In this document: positions 43,704-51,308 of the stretch, piece by piece
Layout of the letters: the number at the start of each line of letters is the position of its first letter
Position numbering within the stretch: the first letter of the stretch is position 1
Assembly (NCBI GenBank): GCA_021779095.1
Contig: JAJYBI010000011.1
Coordinates: forward strand, 25,252 to 89,251
From: Deltaproteobacteria bacterium
GTDB taxonomy: Bacteria; Desulfobacterota; Desulfuromonadia; Geobacterales; JAJYBI01
Direction of reading: 5' to 3'
Length of the DNA: 64,000 nucleotides
Notes under the pieces: model-generated
What the model was told of the DNA's origin: nothing
The model's input: only the letters and a program-made list of their open reading frames with translations
Database searches by the model: none
Made by a program: the position numbers and the translations under genes

Positions 43704-44033
43704 ATGACCGACTACTTCATCGTCGATGTCCCGGAGGAGCAGATCCGCCGGGAGCGGGAGAAGGCGCGGGAGCTGCGCCGCAGTCAGTGGTGGAAGAACC
43801 GGATTGGTCGGGGCGTGTGTCACTACTGCGGCGGGACCTTTCCCCCAGAGGAGCTGACCATGGACCACCTGGTCCCTCTGACGCGTGGTGGCAGAAGCAC
43901 CAGGGGTAACGTGGTGCCCGCCTGCAAGGAGTGCAACAACCGGAAGAAGTACCTGCTCCCCGTGGAGTGGAACGAGTACCTGGGGAAGCTCGGCCGGACG
44001 CCGGAGGAAGTTGACGATGCCGGACAAGAGTGA
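43704..44033 (+). CDS. Small HNH endonuclease
   Basis: A 109-residue protein. An N-terminal basic helical part (RREREKARELRRSQWWKNRI) is followed by an HNH domain: CHYCGGTFPPEELTMDHLVP (zinc Cys pair and the first His), RGGRSTRGNVVPACKECNNR (Asn and the second Cys pair) and a basic tail. All hallmark residues are present. It starts 3 nt after rnhA. Stand-alone HNH proteins of this size act as nicking or repair nucleases, or in phage and restriction contexts. Linkage with rnhA points to nucleic-acid metabolism, but its target is unknown. Confidence 0.85.
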   Translation: MTDYFIVDVPEEQIRREREKARELRRSQWWKNRIGRGVCHYCGGTFPPEELTMDHLVPLTRGGRSTRGNVVPACKECNNRKKYLLPVEWNEYLGKLGRTPEEVDDAGQE

Positions 44034-44045
44034 AGCGAGGACCGC

Positions 44046-44672
44046 GTGACCAGCAGATACCGGGCCGTCATCTACGACTGTGACGGCGTCATGTTCGATT
44101 CCTTCGATGCGAATTTTCAGTTCTATGCCCGCATCATGGCGCGTTTCGGGCGTCCCCCCCTAGACCGCAACGATGGGGAGACCATGCGCATACTCCACAG
44201 TTACTCCAACCGGGACGTTATGGAGTACTTCTTTGGAGGAGATCCGTGTCTGCCCGTAGCGATTAACTTCGCCGGCAGCATCGACTACCGCGAACTGGTT
44301 CCATACATGCGGATGGAACCGGGGTTCCGCGAGACCCTGGAAGAGCTGAGCGGGACGACCCGACTTGCGGTCTGCACCAACCGCTCCACCTCCATGGATC
44401 TGCTCCTGGAGGATTTCGACCTCTCCCGCTATTTCTCGTGCGTCATGACCGCATCACGGGTGACCAACCCCAAGCCCCACCCAGAACCGCTTCTGAAGAT
44501 CCTGGAACATTACGGCATCGATGCGAACGAGGCCCTTTTCGTCGGCGATTCCATCCTCGACAGCCAGGCGGCCGCAGCGGCGCATGTGCCGTTTGTCGCC
44601 TACAAGGCCGATCTTCCCTCCCTCCACTCCATCGGCCACCATGCCGAGATCATTGATATCGTGACACGCTGA
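44046..44672 (+). CDS. HAD-superfamily phosphatase (phosphoglycolate phosphatase-like)
   Basis: A 208-residue hydrolase starting at GTG with GAGG-like purines upstream. HAD motif I is YDCDGVMFDSFD (nucleophile Asp in DCDGV), motif II CTNRS (after LAVC), motif III Lys in NPKPHPEPLLK and motif IV GDSILDSQAA. A cap domain fills residues ~18-85. Such proteins dephosphorylate phosphoglycolate, sugar phosphates or nucleotides. It is the last gene of the plsC-rnhA-HNH-HAD group and is followed by a strong terminator. Confidence 0.87.
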   Translation: MTSRYRAVIYDCDGVMFDSFDANFQFYARIMARFGRPPLDRNDGETMRILHSYSNRDVMEYFFGGDPCLPVAINFAGSIDYRELVPYMRMEPGFRETLEELSGTTRLAVCTNRSTSMDLLLEDFDLSRYFSCVMTASRVTNPKPHPEPLLKILEHYGIDANEALFVGDSILDSQAAAAAHVPFVAYKADLPSLHSIGHHAEIIDIVTR

Positions 44673-44703
44673 CCGGGATTACGACGGTTTGTGCTGTAAC
44701 TGA

Positions 44704-44736
44704 AAACGCCCCCGTTGCATATCGACGGGGGCGTTT
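44704..44736. terminator. Bidirectional intrinsic terminator
   Basis: Arms AAACGCCCCCGT and ACGGGGGCGTTT enclose a 9-nt loop, with A-rich sequence before and T-rich sequence after. It can serve the HAD gene on the plus strand and the cytochrome operon on the minus strand. Confidence 0.85.
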
Positions 44737-44765
44737 GTATGTTTAGTTATTGATGCGATTGCTGT

Positions 44766-45596
44766 TTAGCTGTCGTTATCGGGCAGTTCTGCTTTATAGG
44801 CGTGGAACAGCAGCATGAACAGAATACCGCAGCCGATCAGAAGCCCGATGACGACCGCTCCCCAGGTTTTGCGGCGCTGCTGCTCCGCGTGGATCGCGTC
44901 GACCTTGTCCCGGATCTTTTTCAGGTCCGCCTGAAATGCGGCGGTCTGGCTGCGCACCTTGTCCACCTCGACGCTGTGGAACAGACGGTGGAACTGGTTG
45001 CGCACCGAAAAGAGATCGCCGTCCATCTGATCGGTCACGACGCCGGTCGTTTTCAGCTGTGCCAGCGAACGCTCCAGGTCGGATATCTGCCGGTCGGTGT
45101 CGGCCATGGCCGCCTTGATGATCCGGGCCCGTTCGAACGAGTGACAGCGGGTACAGGACTTTTCGTTGATCAGGTCCGGCGTCGCAAGCTGCACCGCGTG
45201 GTTGCCGTGGCAGGTGACGCACTGCGGTCCCCCCCTGCCGAGGGCACGGCCGTGGGCGCTCCCCAGGTAGTCCTTCTCGACCCCCACGTGACAGCGGCCG
45301 CAGAAGGCGGGGATCGCCGTATCTTTCGGCGCGCCGAGGAAGCCGCGATCCGGACTCATGGCCATGGCAAAGTCGGATGGATCGCCGCCGTGGCAGTTGT
45401 TGCACGATATGCCGTTGGCGGCGTGGACGCTTGTGCGCCAGTCGGCAACCGGAGCTCCGAGCCGGCCGGGCTGTTTGCTGTGGCACTGGATGCAGACCGG
45501 TTCCATCGTGTCGGCACGGGAGATGCCGGACCCGGTGATCTGGACACAGAGCACGGCTGCGAGGATGAACAGGGAGCGGGTGAGATGATTCGTCAT
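44766..45596 (-). CDS. Membrane-anchored pentaheme cytochrome c of a bc-type complex
   Basis: A 276-residue protein with signal peptide (LFILAAVLCVQITGSGISRA). Five CXXCH heme sites appear in order: CIQCH, CNNCH, CGRCH, CVTCH and CTRCH (residues ~35-145). A coiled coil follows (DTDRQISDLERSLAQLKTTG and FQADLKKIRDKVDAIHAEQQ), then a C-terminal membrane helix (AVVIGLLIGCGILFMLLFHA). The ATG at 45596 overlaps the cytochrome b stop by 4 nt. It is the probable electron acceptor of the upstream Rieske/cytochrome b pair, replacing cytochrome c1 or f. Electrons would pass on to periplasmic carriers. Confidence 0.92.
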   Translation of the reverse strand: MTNHLTRSLFILAAVLCVQITGSGISRADTMEPVCIQCHSKQPGRLGAPVADWRTSVHAANGISCNNCHGGDPSDFAMAMSPDRGFLGAPKDTAIPAFCGRCHVGVEKDYLGSAHGRALGRGGPQCVTCHGNHAVQLATPDLINEKSCTRCHSFERARIIKAAMADTDRQISDLERSLAQLKTTGVVTDQMDGDLFSVRNQFHRLFHSVEVDKVRSQTAAFQADLKKIRDKVDAIHAEQQRRKTWGAVVIGLLIGCGILFMLLFHAYKAELPDNDS

Positions 45597-46693
45597 GAGA
45601 AGTGCCCCCAGATGGAAAGTCCGATGAAGACGGCGATGCCGACGCAGTAGCCGGCGACGAAGAGGGGACGATGCTTCGGTCGCCGCTCCCGGGAGCGGTC
45701 GAGGAACGGCAGGAACAGGAGGAGCGTCACGGCCAGCCCCTGTACCGCGAGCCCCAGGAATTCGCTGGGGAATATCTTCAGCGTCTGGTAAGCCCAGAGG
45801 AAGTACCACTCCGGCTTGATCCCCACCGGCGTCTCGAACGGATTTGCCGGCTGGAACGACGCCGGCGGGAAGAAGAGTCCCGGGGCGAAGAAGACCACAT
45901 AGACCGTCAGGGCGAGGAAGAAGGCGATCATCGCCGCGTCTTTGGTCATGTAGTGGGGAAAGAACGGAATGCCACCGGGATGTTCCTCGTGGTGGAAGGT
46001 GGTCGACGGTTCGGACGGCTGCCAGTCCGGCCCGAAGGGCGGGCGGGAGATACCGAGACGGCGCACGAGAAACAGGTGGACGAGGACCAGTATGCCGAGG
46101 ATGAGGGGAATCCCCATGACGTGGAGCGCGAAGAATCGGCCGAGGGTCGGCTGGCCGACCATCGCGCCGCCGCGCAGGAACCGGACCACTACGTCGCCGA
46201 TGAGCGGGATCTCCCGCGAACTGTTGGTGGCCACCGTGGTCGCCCAGAAGGAAAGCTGGCTCCAGGGGAGGAGATAGCCGGTCAGGCACATGGCGAGGGA
46301 GAGGAGGAACAGCAGGAATCCCGCCATCCAGGTCAGCTCACGGGGACGCTTGTAGCTTCCCATGAACAGCACCGACAGCATATGGAGGAGCAGGGCGAGG
46401 ATGATGACGTTGGCCCCGACGGCGTGGATGGTCCGGATCAGCCAGCCGTACGGGACGTCGTTCATGATCCGCTGGATACTGTGGAATGCATCGTCGGTAT
46501 TGGGGTTGTAGTAGACGAGGAGCAGGATGCCGGAGGCAACCTGGACGGCGAACAGGGCCAGCAGGACCGCCCCCAGGGTGTACCAGACGTTGATGTTTTT
46601 CGGCAGCAGGTATTTGGTGAGGTTCTGTTCGAGGATATCCCTGATGCCGAGCCGCTCGTCGAGAAAATCGCCGATTTTTTTGAATATACCCAT
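45593..46693 (-). CDS. Cytochrome b subunit of a quinol oxidoreductase
   Basis: A 366-residue inner-membrane protein, the b6 and subunit-IV parts in one chain. Two heme-ligand pairs are spaced as in b6-type proteins: His-X13-His in IHAVGANVIILALLLH and His-X14-His in LHVMGIPLILGILVLVH. The Qo-site PEWY motif is present (IKPEWYFLWAYQTLK). The N-terminus (MGIFKKIGDFLDERLGIRDI) is the amphipathic start of this family. It lies 9 nt after the Rieske gene and overlaps the pentaheme gene by 4 nt, giving the order Rieske, b, c5. The complex oxidises menaquinol and pumps charge by a Q cycle. Confidence 0.94.
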   Translation of the reverse strand: MGIFKKIGDFLDERLGIRDILEQNLTKYLLPKNINVWYTLGAVLLALFAVQVASGILLLVYYNPNTDDAFHSIQRIMNDVPYGWLIRTIHAVGANVIILALLLHMLSVLFMGSYKRPRELTWMAGFLLFLLSLAMCLTGYLLPWSQLSFWATTVATNSSREIPLIGDVVVRFLRGGAMVGQPTLGRFFALHVMGIPLILGILVLVHLFLVRRLGISRPPFGPDWQPSEPSTTFHHEEHPGGIPFFPHYMTKDAAMIAFFLALTVYVVFFAPGLFFPPASFQPANPFETPVGIKPEWYFLWAYQTLKIFPSEFLGLAVQGLAVTLLLFLPFLDRSRERRPKHRPLFVAGYCVGIAVFIGLSIWGHFS

Positions 46694-46702
46694 CGAGTGC
46701 TC

Positions 46703-47116
46703 CTATCCGATCAGCAGGTTATCGCCCGACATGGCGACGGGAATAGACGGCAGCGGCTTGGGCGGTGGCCCGGCGATCACCTTGCCGTCGATGGTGTATC
46801 GACCGCCGTGACAAGGACAGAGAAATTCGTCCTTTTTCGGGACCCATTGTACGATGCACCCCAAATGGGTGCAGACGGCCGACAGGGCGATGTAGACCCC
46901 GGGAGATTTCTGCAGTACCACGGCGGGATGGCCTTGAAACTGGAAGAAATGGGCCTGGTCGACGCCCACCTGGTTCTTCGGTATGGTCACCCGACCCTTG
47001 CCGCCGGCCGTGGCCTGCGGCGACAGGTATTTGAAGACCGGGTATACCGTCAGACCGGCAATCGCGGCGCCCAGAGCGCCGAGGATACCGGTGAGAAATT
47101 TTCGTCTGGTTTCCAT
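46703..47116 (-). CDS. Rieske 2Fe-2S protein
   Basis: A 137-residue protein. The ATG at 47116 has AGGAGG 4 nt upstream; the longer frame adds 24 unsupported residues. The N-terminal RRKFLTGILGALGAAIAGLT is a Tat-like signal anchor. The cluster ligands lie in CTHLGC and CPCHGG, in the normal order and spacing, with PPPKPLPSIPV closing the fold. It is the electron-bifurcating subunit for the adjacent cytochrome b. The disulfide-forming Cys of canonical Rieske proteins (second Cys of each motif) is present. Confidence 0.95.
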   Translation of the reverse strand: METRRKFLTGILGALGAAIAGLTVYPVFKYLSPQATAGGKGRVTIPKNQVGVDQAHFFQFQGHPAVVLQKSPGVYIALSAVCTHLGCIVQWVPKKDEFLCPCHGGRYTIDGKVIAGPPPKPLPSIPVAMSGDNLLIG

Positions 47117-47160
47117 GCTGCCTCCTATTATGGCAAAAATACCGCCAAAAACTCTTTCCG

Positions 47161-47188
47161 AGCGTAGCATACGATCCGGTATAGTCAA
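47161..47188 (-). promoter_or_regulatory. Putative promoter for the Rieske-b-c operon
   Basis: On the minus strand TTGACT and TACGCT are separated by 16 bp, about 45 bp before the Rieske start. The -35 box is good and the -10 box weak. Confidence 0.35.
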
Positions 47189-47213
47189 GAACGGCGGCTT
47201 TTCGCGGTACTTT

Positions 47214-47241
47214 TTGCTTGCTATGATCCCGAATATATTCT
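47214..47241 (+). promoter_or_regulatory. Putative promoter for fbp
   Basis: TTGCTT and TATTCT are separated by 16 bp, 40 bp before the fbp start, within a locally AT-rich gap that it shares with the divergent Rieske operon. Confidence 0.4.
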
Positions 47242-47281
47242 AACCTTCGGCTGATCCAACTTCAGCGTAGAGGAGTACGGT

Positions 47282-48223
47282 ATGCTCGGCGAACCGGGGA
47301 AGTCCCATTTTCAGATAGATCTCAGACGTCACCTGCGGGGCGAAGGGGTAGACGATGCCCTGGTCCACCTCATCTGCGAGATTGCCGAGGCGAGCAAGTA
47401 CGTCATCAACGCAGTCAGGACCGGCGACCTGGGGGTCGCGGGGACGTCGAACCTGTACGGTGAGGAACAGCTGGCGCTGGACGTGCTGTCCGACCGGATC
47501 ATCCGCAAGCGGCTTATTCATTCTGGGGTCGTGTGCAACATCGCTTCCGAGGAGATGGAAGAGATCTTCCAGGTCCGCTCCAACCTGAAGGGACCCTATT
47601 CCGTCGCCTACGATCCGCTGGACGGTTCGTCCCTCGTGGACGTGAACCTGGCGGTGGGGACGATCGTCTCCATCTACGCGGGGTGCGACCTCCTGCAACC
47701 GGGCCGCAGGCAGGTTGCCGCCATGTACATCCTGTACGGACCGCGCGTCTCGCTCGTCTACTCCGTGGGTAAAGGGGTACACGAGTTCACCATGAACCAC
47801 CTGATGGAGTTCAACCTCACCCGGGAGAATATCATCATGCAGCCGTCGGGGAGCATCTACTCGCCGGGAGGCCTGCGCAACAAGTACAGCGAGGGGGATG
47901 AAAAGTTCATCCGCTACCTGGAGGCAAAGGGTGCAAAGCTTCGGTATTCCGGCGGTTTTGTCCCGGATATCAACCAGATTCTGTTGAAGGGGAAGGGGCT
48001 CTTCATGTATCCGGCGCTGAACGGATCTCCCAACGGCAAGCTGCGGGTGCTCTTCGAGCTGAATCCGATGGCGTACCTGATCGAGAACGCCGGCGGCGCC
48101 GCGAGCAACGGCCGTATCCCCATCCTGGATATCGTGCCGGAAGGGCTCGACCAGCGCGCCCCGGTCTATATCGGCTGCACCGAGGACGTGGAGCGGGCGG
48201 TGGAGTACCAACAGGAGAACTGA
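47282..48223 (+). CDS. fbp: Fructose-1,6-bisphosphatase class I
   Basis: A 313-residue gluconeogenic enzyme that hydrolyses fructose-1,6-bisphosphate to fructose-6-phosphate. GAGGAG lies 6 nt before the ATG. The metal and catalytic region YDPLDGSSLVDVNLAVGTIV is intact, with the SEEMEEIFQV glutamates before it. NPMAYLIENAGGAASNGRIP and the C-terminal IGCTEDVERAVEYQ complete the family pattern. Length matches class I bacterial enzymes (about 330). An acidic Cys protein starts 11 nt downstream and is probably co-transcribed. Confidence 0.94.
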   Translation: MLGEPGKSHFQIDLRRHLRGEGVDDALVHLICEIAEASKYVINAVRTGDLGVAGTSNLYGEEQLALDVLSDRIIRKRLIHSGVVCNIASEEMEEIFQVRSNLKGPYSVAYDPLDGSSLVDVNLAVGTIVSIYAGCDLLQPGRRQVAAMYILYGPRVSLVYSVGKGVHEFTMNHLMEFNLTRENIIMQPSGSIYSPGGLRNKYSEGDEKFIRYLEAKGAKLRYSGGFVPDINQILLKGKGLFMYPALNGSPNGKLRVLFELNPMAYLIENAGGAASNGRIPILDIVPEGLDQRAPVYIGCTEDVERAVEYQQEN

Positions 48224-48234
48224 CGGGGGACGTT

Positions 48235-48507
48235 ATGGAAAAGGAAAACAAGGCAAAGCGCCTGTGCAGCGAGATCCAGCTTTTCGACATCTGCGACGGT
48301 CCCGATGTCTGTTCCCATCGCGACGGCCGCTACTGCACCAAGGGTGACATCCTTGCCCGGTTCGAGGCGATCCGCGAGGAGGACGAACGGTCGCCCGAAC
48401 AGTATCTGGCCGACGAACTGGACGATATGGAGGGGGCCGGCGACATGGGGTACGACGAGGCGTTCGGTGTCGACGAATACGGTGACGAGGATATGGAAGA
48501 GGACTGA
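48235..48507 (+). CDS. Small acidic four-cysteine protein of unknown function
   Basis: A 90-residue protein with GGGGGAC-type purines before the ATG. Cys at about positions 11, 20, 26 and 34 (LCSEIQLFDICDGPDVCSHR, then YC) could bind zinc or an iron-sulfur cluster. The C-terminal half is extremely acidic (DELDDMEGAG, DEDMEED). No family with known function was recognised. It follows fbp by 11 nt and is closed by a strong terminator, so it belongs to the fbp transcript and might be a regulator or partner of that enzyme; this is inference from position. Confidence 0.7.
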   Translation: MEKENKAKRLCSEIQLFDICDGPDVCSHRDGRYCTKGDILARFEAIREEDERSPEQYLADELDDMEGAGDMGYDEAFGVDEYGDEDMEED

Positions 48508-48531
48508 ACGTGCCGGGCTCGGGCCGTTTGT

Positions 48532-48560
48532 AAAGACCGCTAGATGCGGTCTTTTTTTTT
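48532..48560 (+). terminator. Intrinsic terminator after fbp and the Cys protein
   Basis: Arms AAAGACCGC and GCGGTCTTT enclose a 5-nt loop, followed by a run of ten T's from 48551. This is a textbook Rho-independent terminator. Confidence 0.95.
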
Positions 48561-48657
48561 GCGTGCGGAATAAGTACCGGTTATCTTGCCGTTTCGGGTA
48601 ACGGATTGCGGATTTCGGCCGATACGTATGTTAAGCTACGATAACTGGAGGTGCACC

Positions 48658-49044
48658 ATGACCGGGAAACTGCTCATTCTCGACGACGACCTTGACATTC
48701 TGAACATGTTGGAACTGCTCCTTGCCAGCGACGATCTGCAGGTCCATACGGAATCCGAGAGTGGAGCGGCGCTCAAGTACGTCCTTGCGGAGCGTCCCAA
48801 CGTCGCCATATTCGATATCAACATGCCCGGCAGGTCCGGGCTCGAGGTGCTGCGGGAGGCGAAACAGATCGACCCCGGTCTGGCGGTCGTCATGACCACC
48901 GCATACAAGACGACGCAGAACGCCATCGAGGCGATGAAATGCGGGGCCTACGATTATATGACCAAGCCGTTCGACATCAAGCGGTTGAAAGCGACCGTCC
49001 TGAAGGCGCTGGAAAGCAACATGCTCAACAGGAAGGTGCGGTAG
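48658..49044 (+). CDS. Receiver part of an NtrC-type regulator, ended by an in-frame TAG
   Basis: A 128-residue receiver domain with GGAGGTG five bases before the ATG. Asp pair DDD near residues 9-11, phosphoacceptor Asp in AIFDINMPGRSG, Thr in MTTAYKT and Lys in MTKPFD are all present. The frame ends at TAG 49042-49044 and continues in the same phase, without another stop, into the AAA+ part (49093-50109); the intervening codons read [15 protein letters not shown]. The natural reading is one NtrC-family gene split by a nonsense codon. As it stands the product is a receiver-only protein. No kinase is adjacent on this strand; a hybrid kinase lies nearby on the other. Confidence 0.8.
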   Translation: MTGKLLILDDDLDILNMLELLLASDDLQVHTESESGAALKYVLAERPNVAIFDINMPGRSGLEVLREAKQIDPGLAVVMTTAYKTTQNAIEAMKCGAYDYMTKPFDIKRLKATVLKALESNMLNRKVR

Positions 49045-49092
49045 TCCGACGACCGCAACGCGATCGCCCAGAACAGTGCGGATGAGGACATC

Positions 49093-50109
49093 ATGATCGG
49101 CTCGACCGCCGAGATGATCGAGATCTGGAAGATGGTGGGACAGGTGGCCGATTCGGACGCAACCGTGCTGATACAGGGGGAGAGCGGCACCGGCAAGGAA
49201 CTGCTGGCGCGGGCGATCTTCAACAACTCGCGGCGCCGCAACCGTCCATTCCTTGCGGTCAACTGCGCGGCCATTCCCGATGCGCTTCTGGAGAGCGAAC
49301 TGTTCGGTCACGAAAAGGGTGCGTTCACCGATGCCCACAGCCGTCGGATCGGAAAATTCGAACAGTGCAACGGCGGCACCATCTTCCTCGACGAACTGGG
49401 GGAGATGAGCCTGGCCAACCAGAGCAAGCTGCTCCGCGTGCTGGAGAACCAGGAGTTCGAGCGGGTCGGGGGGAACGAGACGATCAAGGTGGACGTGCGG
49501 ATCATCACGGCGACGAACCGCAGTCTGGTGAGCGCCGTCAAGTCCGGCGCGTTCCGGGTCGATCTCTTCTACCGTCTCCGCGTCGTCTCGTTTTTCCTCC
49601 CCCCCTTGAAGGAACGGATCGAGGACATTCCGCTGCTGGTGGACATGTTCGTCCGGAAGTTCGCCGCTAAATACGGCAAGAAGATCAAGGGGGTTGCTCC
49701 CGATGCCCTTGAACTCCTTATGCAGCAGCCGTGGGAGGGAAACATCCGTGAACTGAAGAACGTCATAAACTCGGCGATCGTGCTGTGCAAGAGCGAACTG
49801 CTGATGCCGGATGATTTCGGCCCGCAGTTGAATCTTCCGAAAGGGATGAAACAGGTGGATTTCGACAGCGTCAGCGACGACTACTACATGGTGTTCTGGA
49901 ACATGCTCGAACCGGTCTTCGACGGCATCTGCTCGAAGAACCGCGGTACCGTCTTCGAAAACGTGAATATGGGGCTGGAAAAGGCGCTGGTGCACATGGC
50001 CATGGAAAAGAGCAGCAACAACCAGGTGCTGGCGGCCAAGCTGCTGGGGATCAGCCGCAACACGCTGCGCGACCGGTTGGAGCGGTACAAGATCAACGAC
50101 GAGGGGTAG
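49093..50109 (+). CDS. Sigma-54 AAA+ and DNA-binding part of the split NtrC-type regulator
   Basis: From the ATG at 49093 this is a 338-residue protein with GAGG five bases upstream, so independent initiation is possible. Walker A is GESGTGKE, the sigma-54 loop is GAFTDA (a known variant of GAFTGA), Walker B is GGTIFLDE, and the arginine-finger region FRVDLFYRL follows. The C-terminal Fis-type helix-turn-helix is [20 protein letters not shown]. It is in the same frame as the upstream receiver and separated from it only by the TAG codon. Without the receiver, the activator would be unregulated by phosphorylation and might be constitutive or inhibited. Confidence 0.85.
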   Translation: MIGSTAEMIEIWKMVGQVADSDATVLIQGESGTGKELLARAIFNNSRRRNRPFLAVNCAAIPDALLESELFGHEKGAFTDAHSRRIGKFEQCNGGTIFLDELGEMSLANQSKLLRVLENQEFERVGGNETIKVDVRIITATNRSLVSAVKSGAFRVDLFYRLRVVSFFLPPLKERIEDIPLLVDMFVRKFAAKYGKKIKGVAPDALELLMQQPWEGNIRELKNVINSAIVLCKSELLMPDDFGPQLNLPKGMKQVDFDSVSDDYYMVFWNMLEPVFDGICSKNRGTVFENVNMGLEKALVHMAMEKSSNNQVLAAKLLGISRNTLRDRLERYKINDEG

Positions 50110-50251
50110 ACGGCAGATCGGCGTAAAATCTGTTAACTGCTTATGGGGCGCCTGCAGTACGGGGCGCCTCCGCGTTGGCGCGCGACAGTTTGGCGCGGGA
50201 GTCCGCCGTCCGGGGTGACGGTCGGGATGCGGGGGGGGGCGGTCGATTCCG

Positions 50252-51298
50252 TCAGTCGAACTTCCTGCCGGCGACCTCTTCCCATACCGATTTCGGAATG
50301 CCGAGGAACAGCTCGACCAGAGACGGGTCGAACTGGGTGCCGCAGCAGCGCTGTACCTCGGCCGTCACCGCATCAAACGGCAACGCCTTGCGATACGGGC
50401 GGTCCGAGGTCATGGCATCGAGCGTGTCGACGAGTGCGAATATGCGCGCACCGAGCGGTATCTCTTCCCTCCTCAGACCGCGGGGGTATCCGGACCCGTC
50501 GTACCGTTCGTGGTGGCTTAAGACGAATTCCGCCGCATTCTTGAGAAAATCCATGCCCGCCAGGATGTCGTAACCGATCTGCGAATGTTTGCGCATGTCG
50601 GTCCATTCGTCTTCCGTCAGTTTTCCCGGTTTCAGCAGAATCCCGTCGGAGACGCCGATCTTGCCGATATCGTGCAGAAGTGCCCCCCTGCCCATCAGAG
50701 CGACCTCTTTCTCGGGGATCTGCAGCAGTCGGGCAAATGACATGGTGTAGTTCATGACCCGTTCCGAATGGGAACCGGTCTCCCGCTCCCGGGCGTCCAG
50801 TGCCCGGATCAGGGCGGTCAGCGAGCTTTCGTACGCAAGGTTGAGCTGGTGCATCGTCTCGCGGATCTGCTGGGTCTGTTCCATGACCTTCAGTTCGAGG
50901 TTTTCATGGTAGGCGATGTTTTCCAGCAGCACGCGGCGGTGTTCCAGGGAGTTGCGCACCGTGATGAGCATCCGGTCGATGTTGAACGGCTTGACGATGT
51001 AGTCGTCGGCACCTTTGTGGATGCATCCCATGGCGGTTTCCATGTCGTTGATGGCCGTCAGCATCAGCACCGCCACATGGGGATCGGACTTTTTGATCTC
51101 TACGAGCAGGTCGATGCCCGACCGACCCGGCATGACGATGTCCAGGATCGCCATGTCGATCGGTTCCGACGCCATATACTGCAGACCGGCCTCCACACTG
51201 TCGGCCATGATGCACCGGTGACCTTCTCTTGTCAGGGTCGATGCGAGGAATTCACTGATCATTTCCTCGTCGTCGACGATGAGGATGGTGTTCTGCAT
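50252..51298 (-). CDS. Response regulator with HD-GYP domain (c-di-GMP phosphodiesterase type)
   Basis: A 348-residue protein; ATG at 51298 with GGGAGA upstream. The receiver domain has Asp in AILDIVMPGRSG and Lys in YIVKPFN. A coiled linker leads to an HD-GYP domain with GSHSERVMNYT, LLHDIGKIGVSDGILLKPGK, HSQIGYDIL, and the GYP signature in HHERYDGSGYPRGL. The metal-binding HD and GYP residues are intact, so it is probably an active phosphodiesterase. It is 10 nt downstream of the hybrid kinase (51309-52874), its likely phosphodonor. Confidence 0.93.
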   Translation of the reverse strand: MQNTILIVDDEEMISEFLASTLTREGHRCIMADSVEAGLQYMASEPIDMAILDIVMPGRSGIDLLVEIKKSDPHVAVLMLTAINDMETAMGCIHKGADDYIVKPFNIDRMLITVRNSLEHRRVLLENIAYHENLELKVMEQTQQIRETMHQLNLAYESSLTALIRALDARERETGSHSERVMNYTMSFARLLQIPEKEVALMGRGALLHDIGKIGVSDGILLKPGKLTEDEWTDMRKHSQIGYDILAGMDFLKNAAEFVLSHHERYDGSGYPRGLRREEIPLGARIFALVDTLDAMTSDRPYRKALPFDAVTAEVQRCCGTQFDPSLVELFLGIPKSVWEEVAGRKFD

Positions 51299-51308
51299 GA
51301 CATCTCCC

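Noticed and set aside
49042..49044. TAG as a recoded sense codon (pyrrolysine)
   Set aside because: No pyl genes or suppressor tRNA are seen, and the NtrC family has no reason to use pyrrolysine at a linker.
50120..50175. GGGGCGCC direct repeats forming a terminator between two convergent units
   Set aside because: The two copies are self-palindromic and give only a short, poorly defined stem with no T-run.
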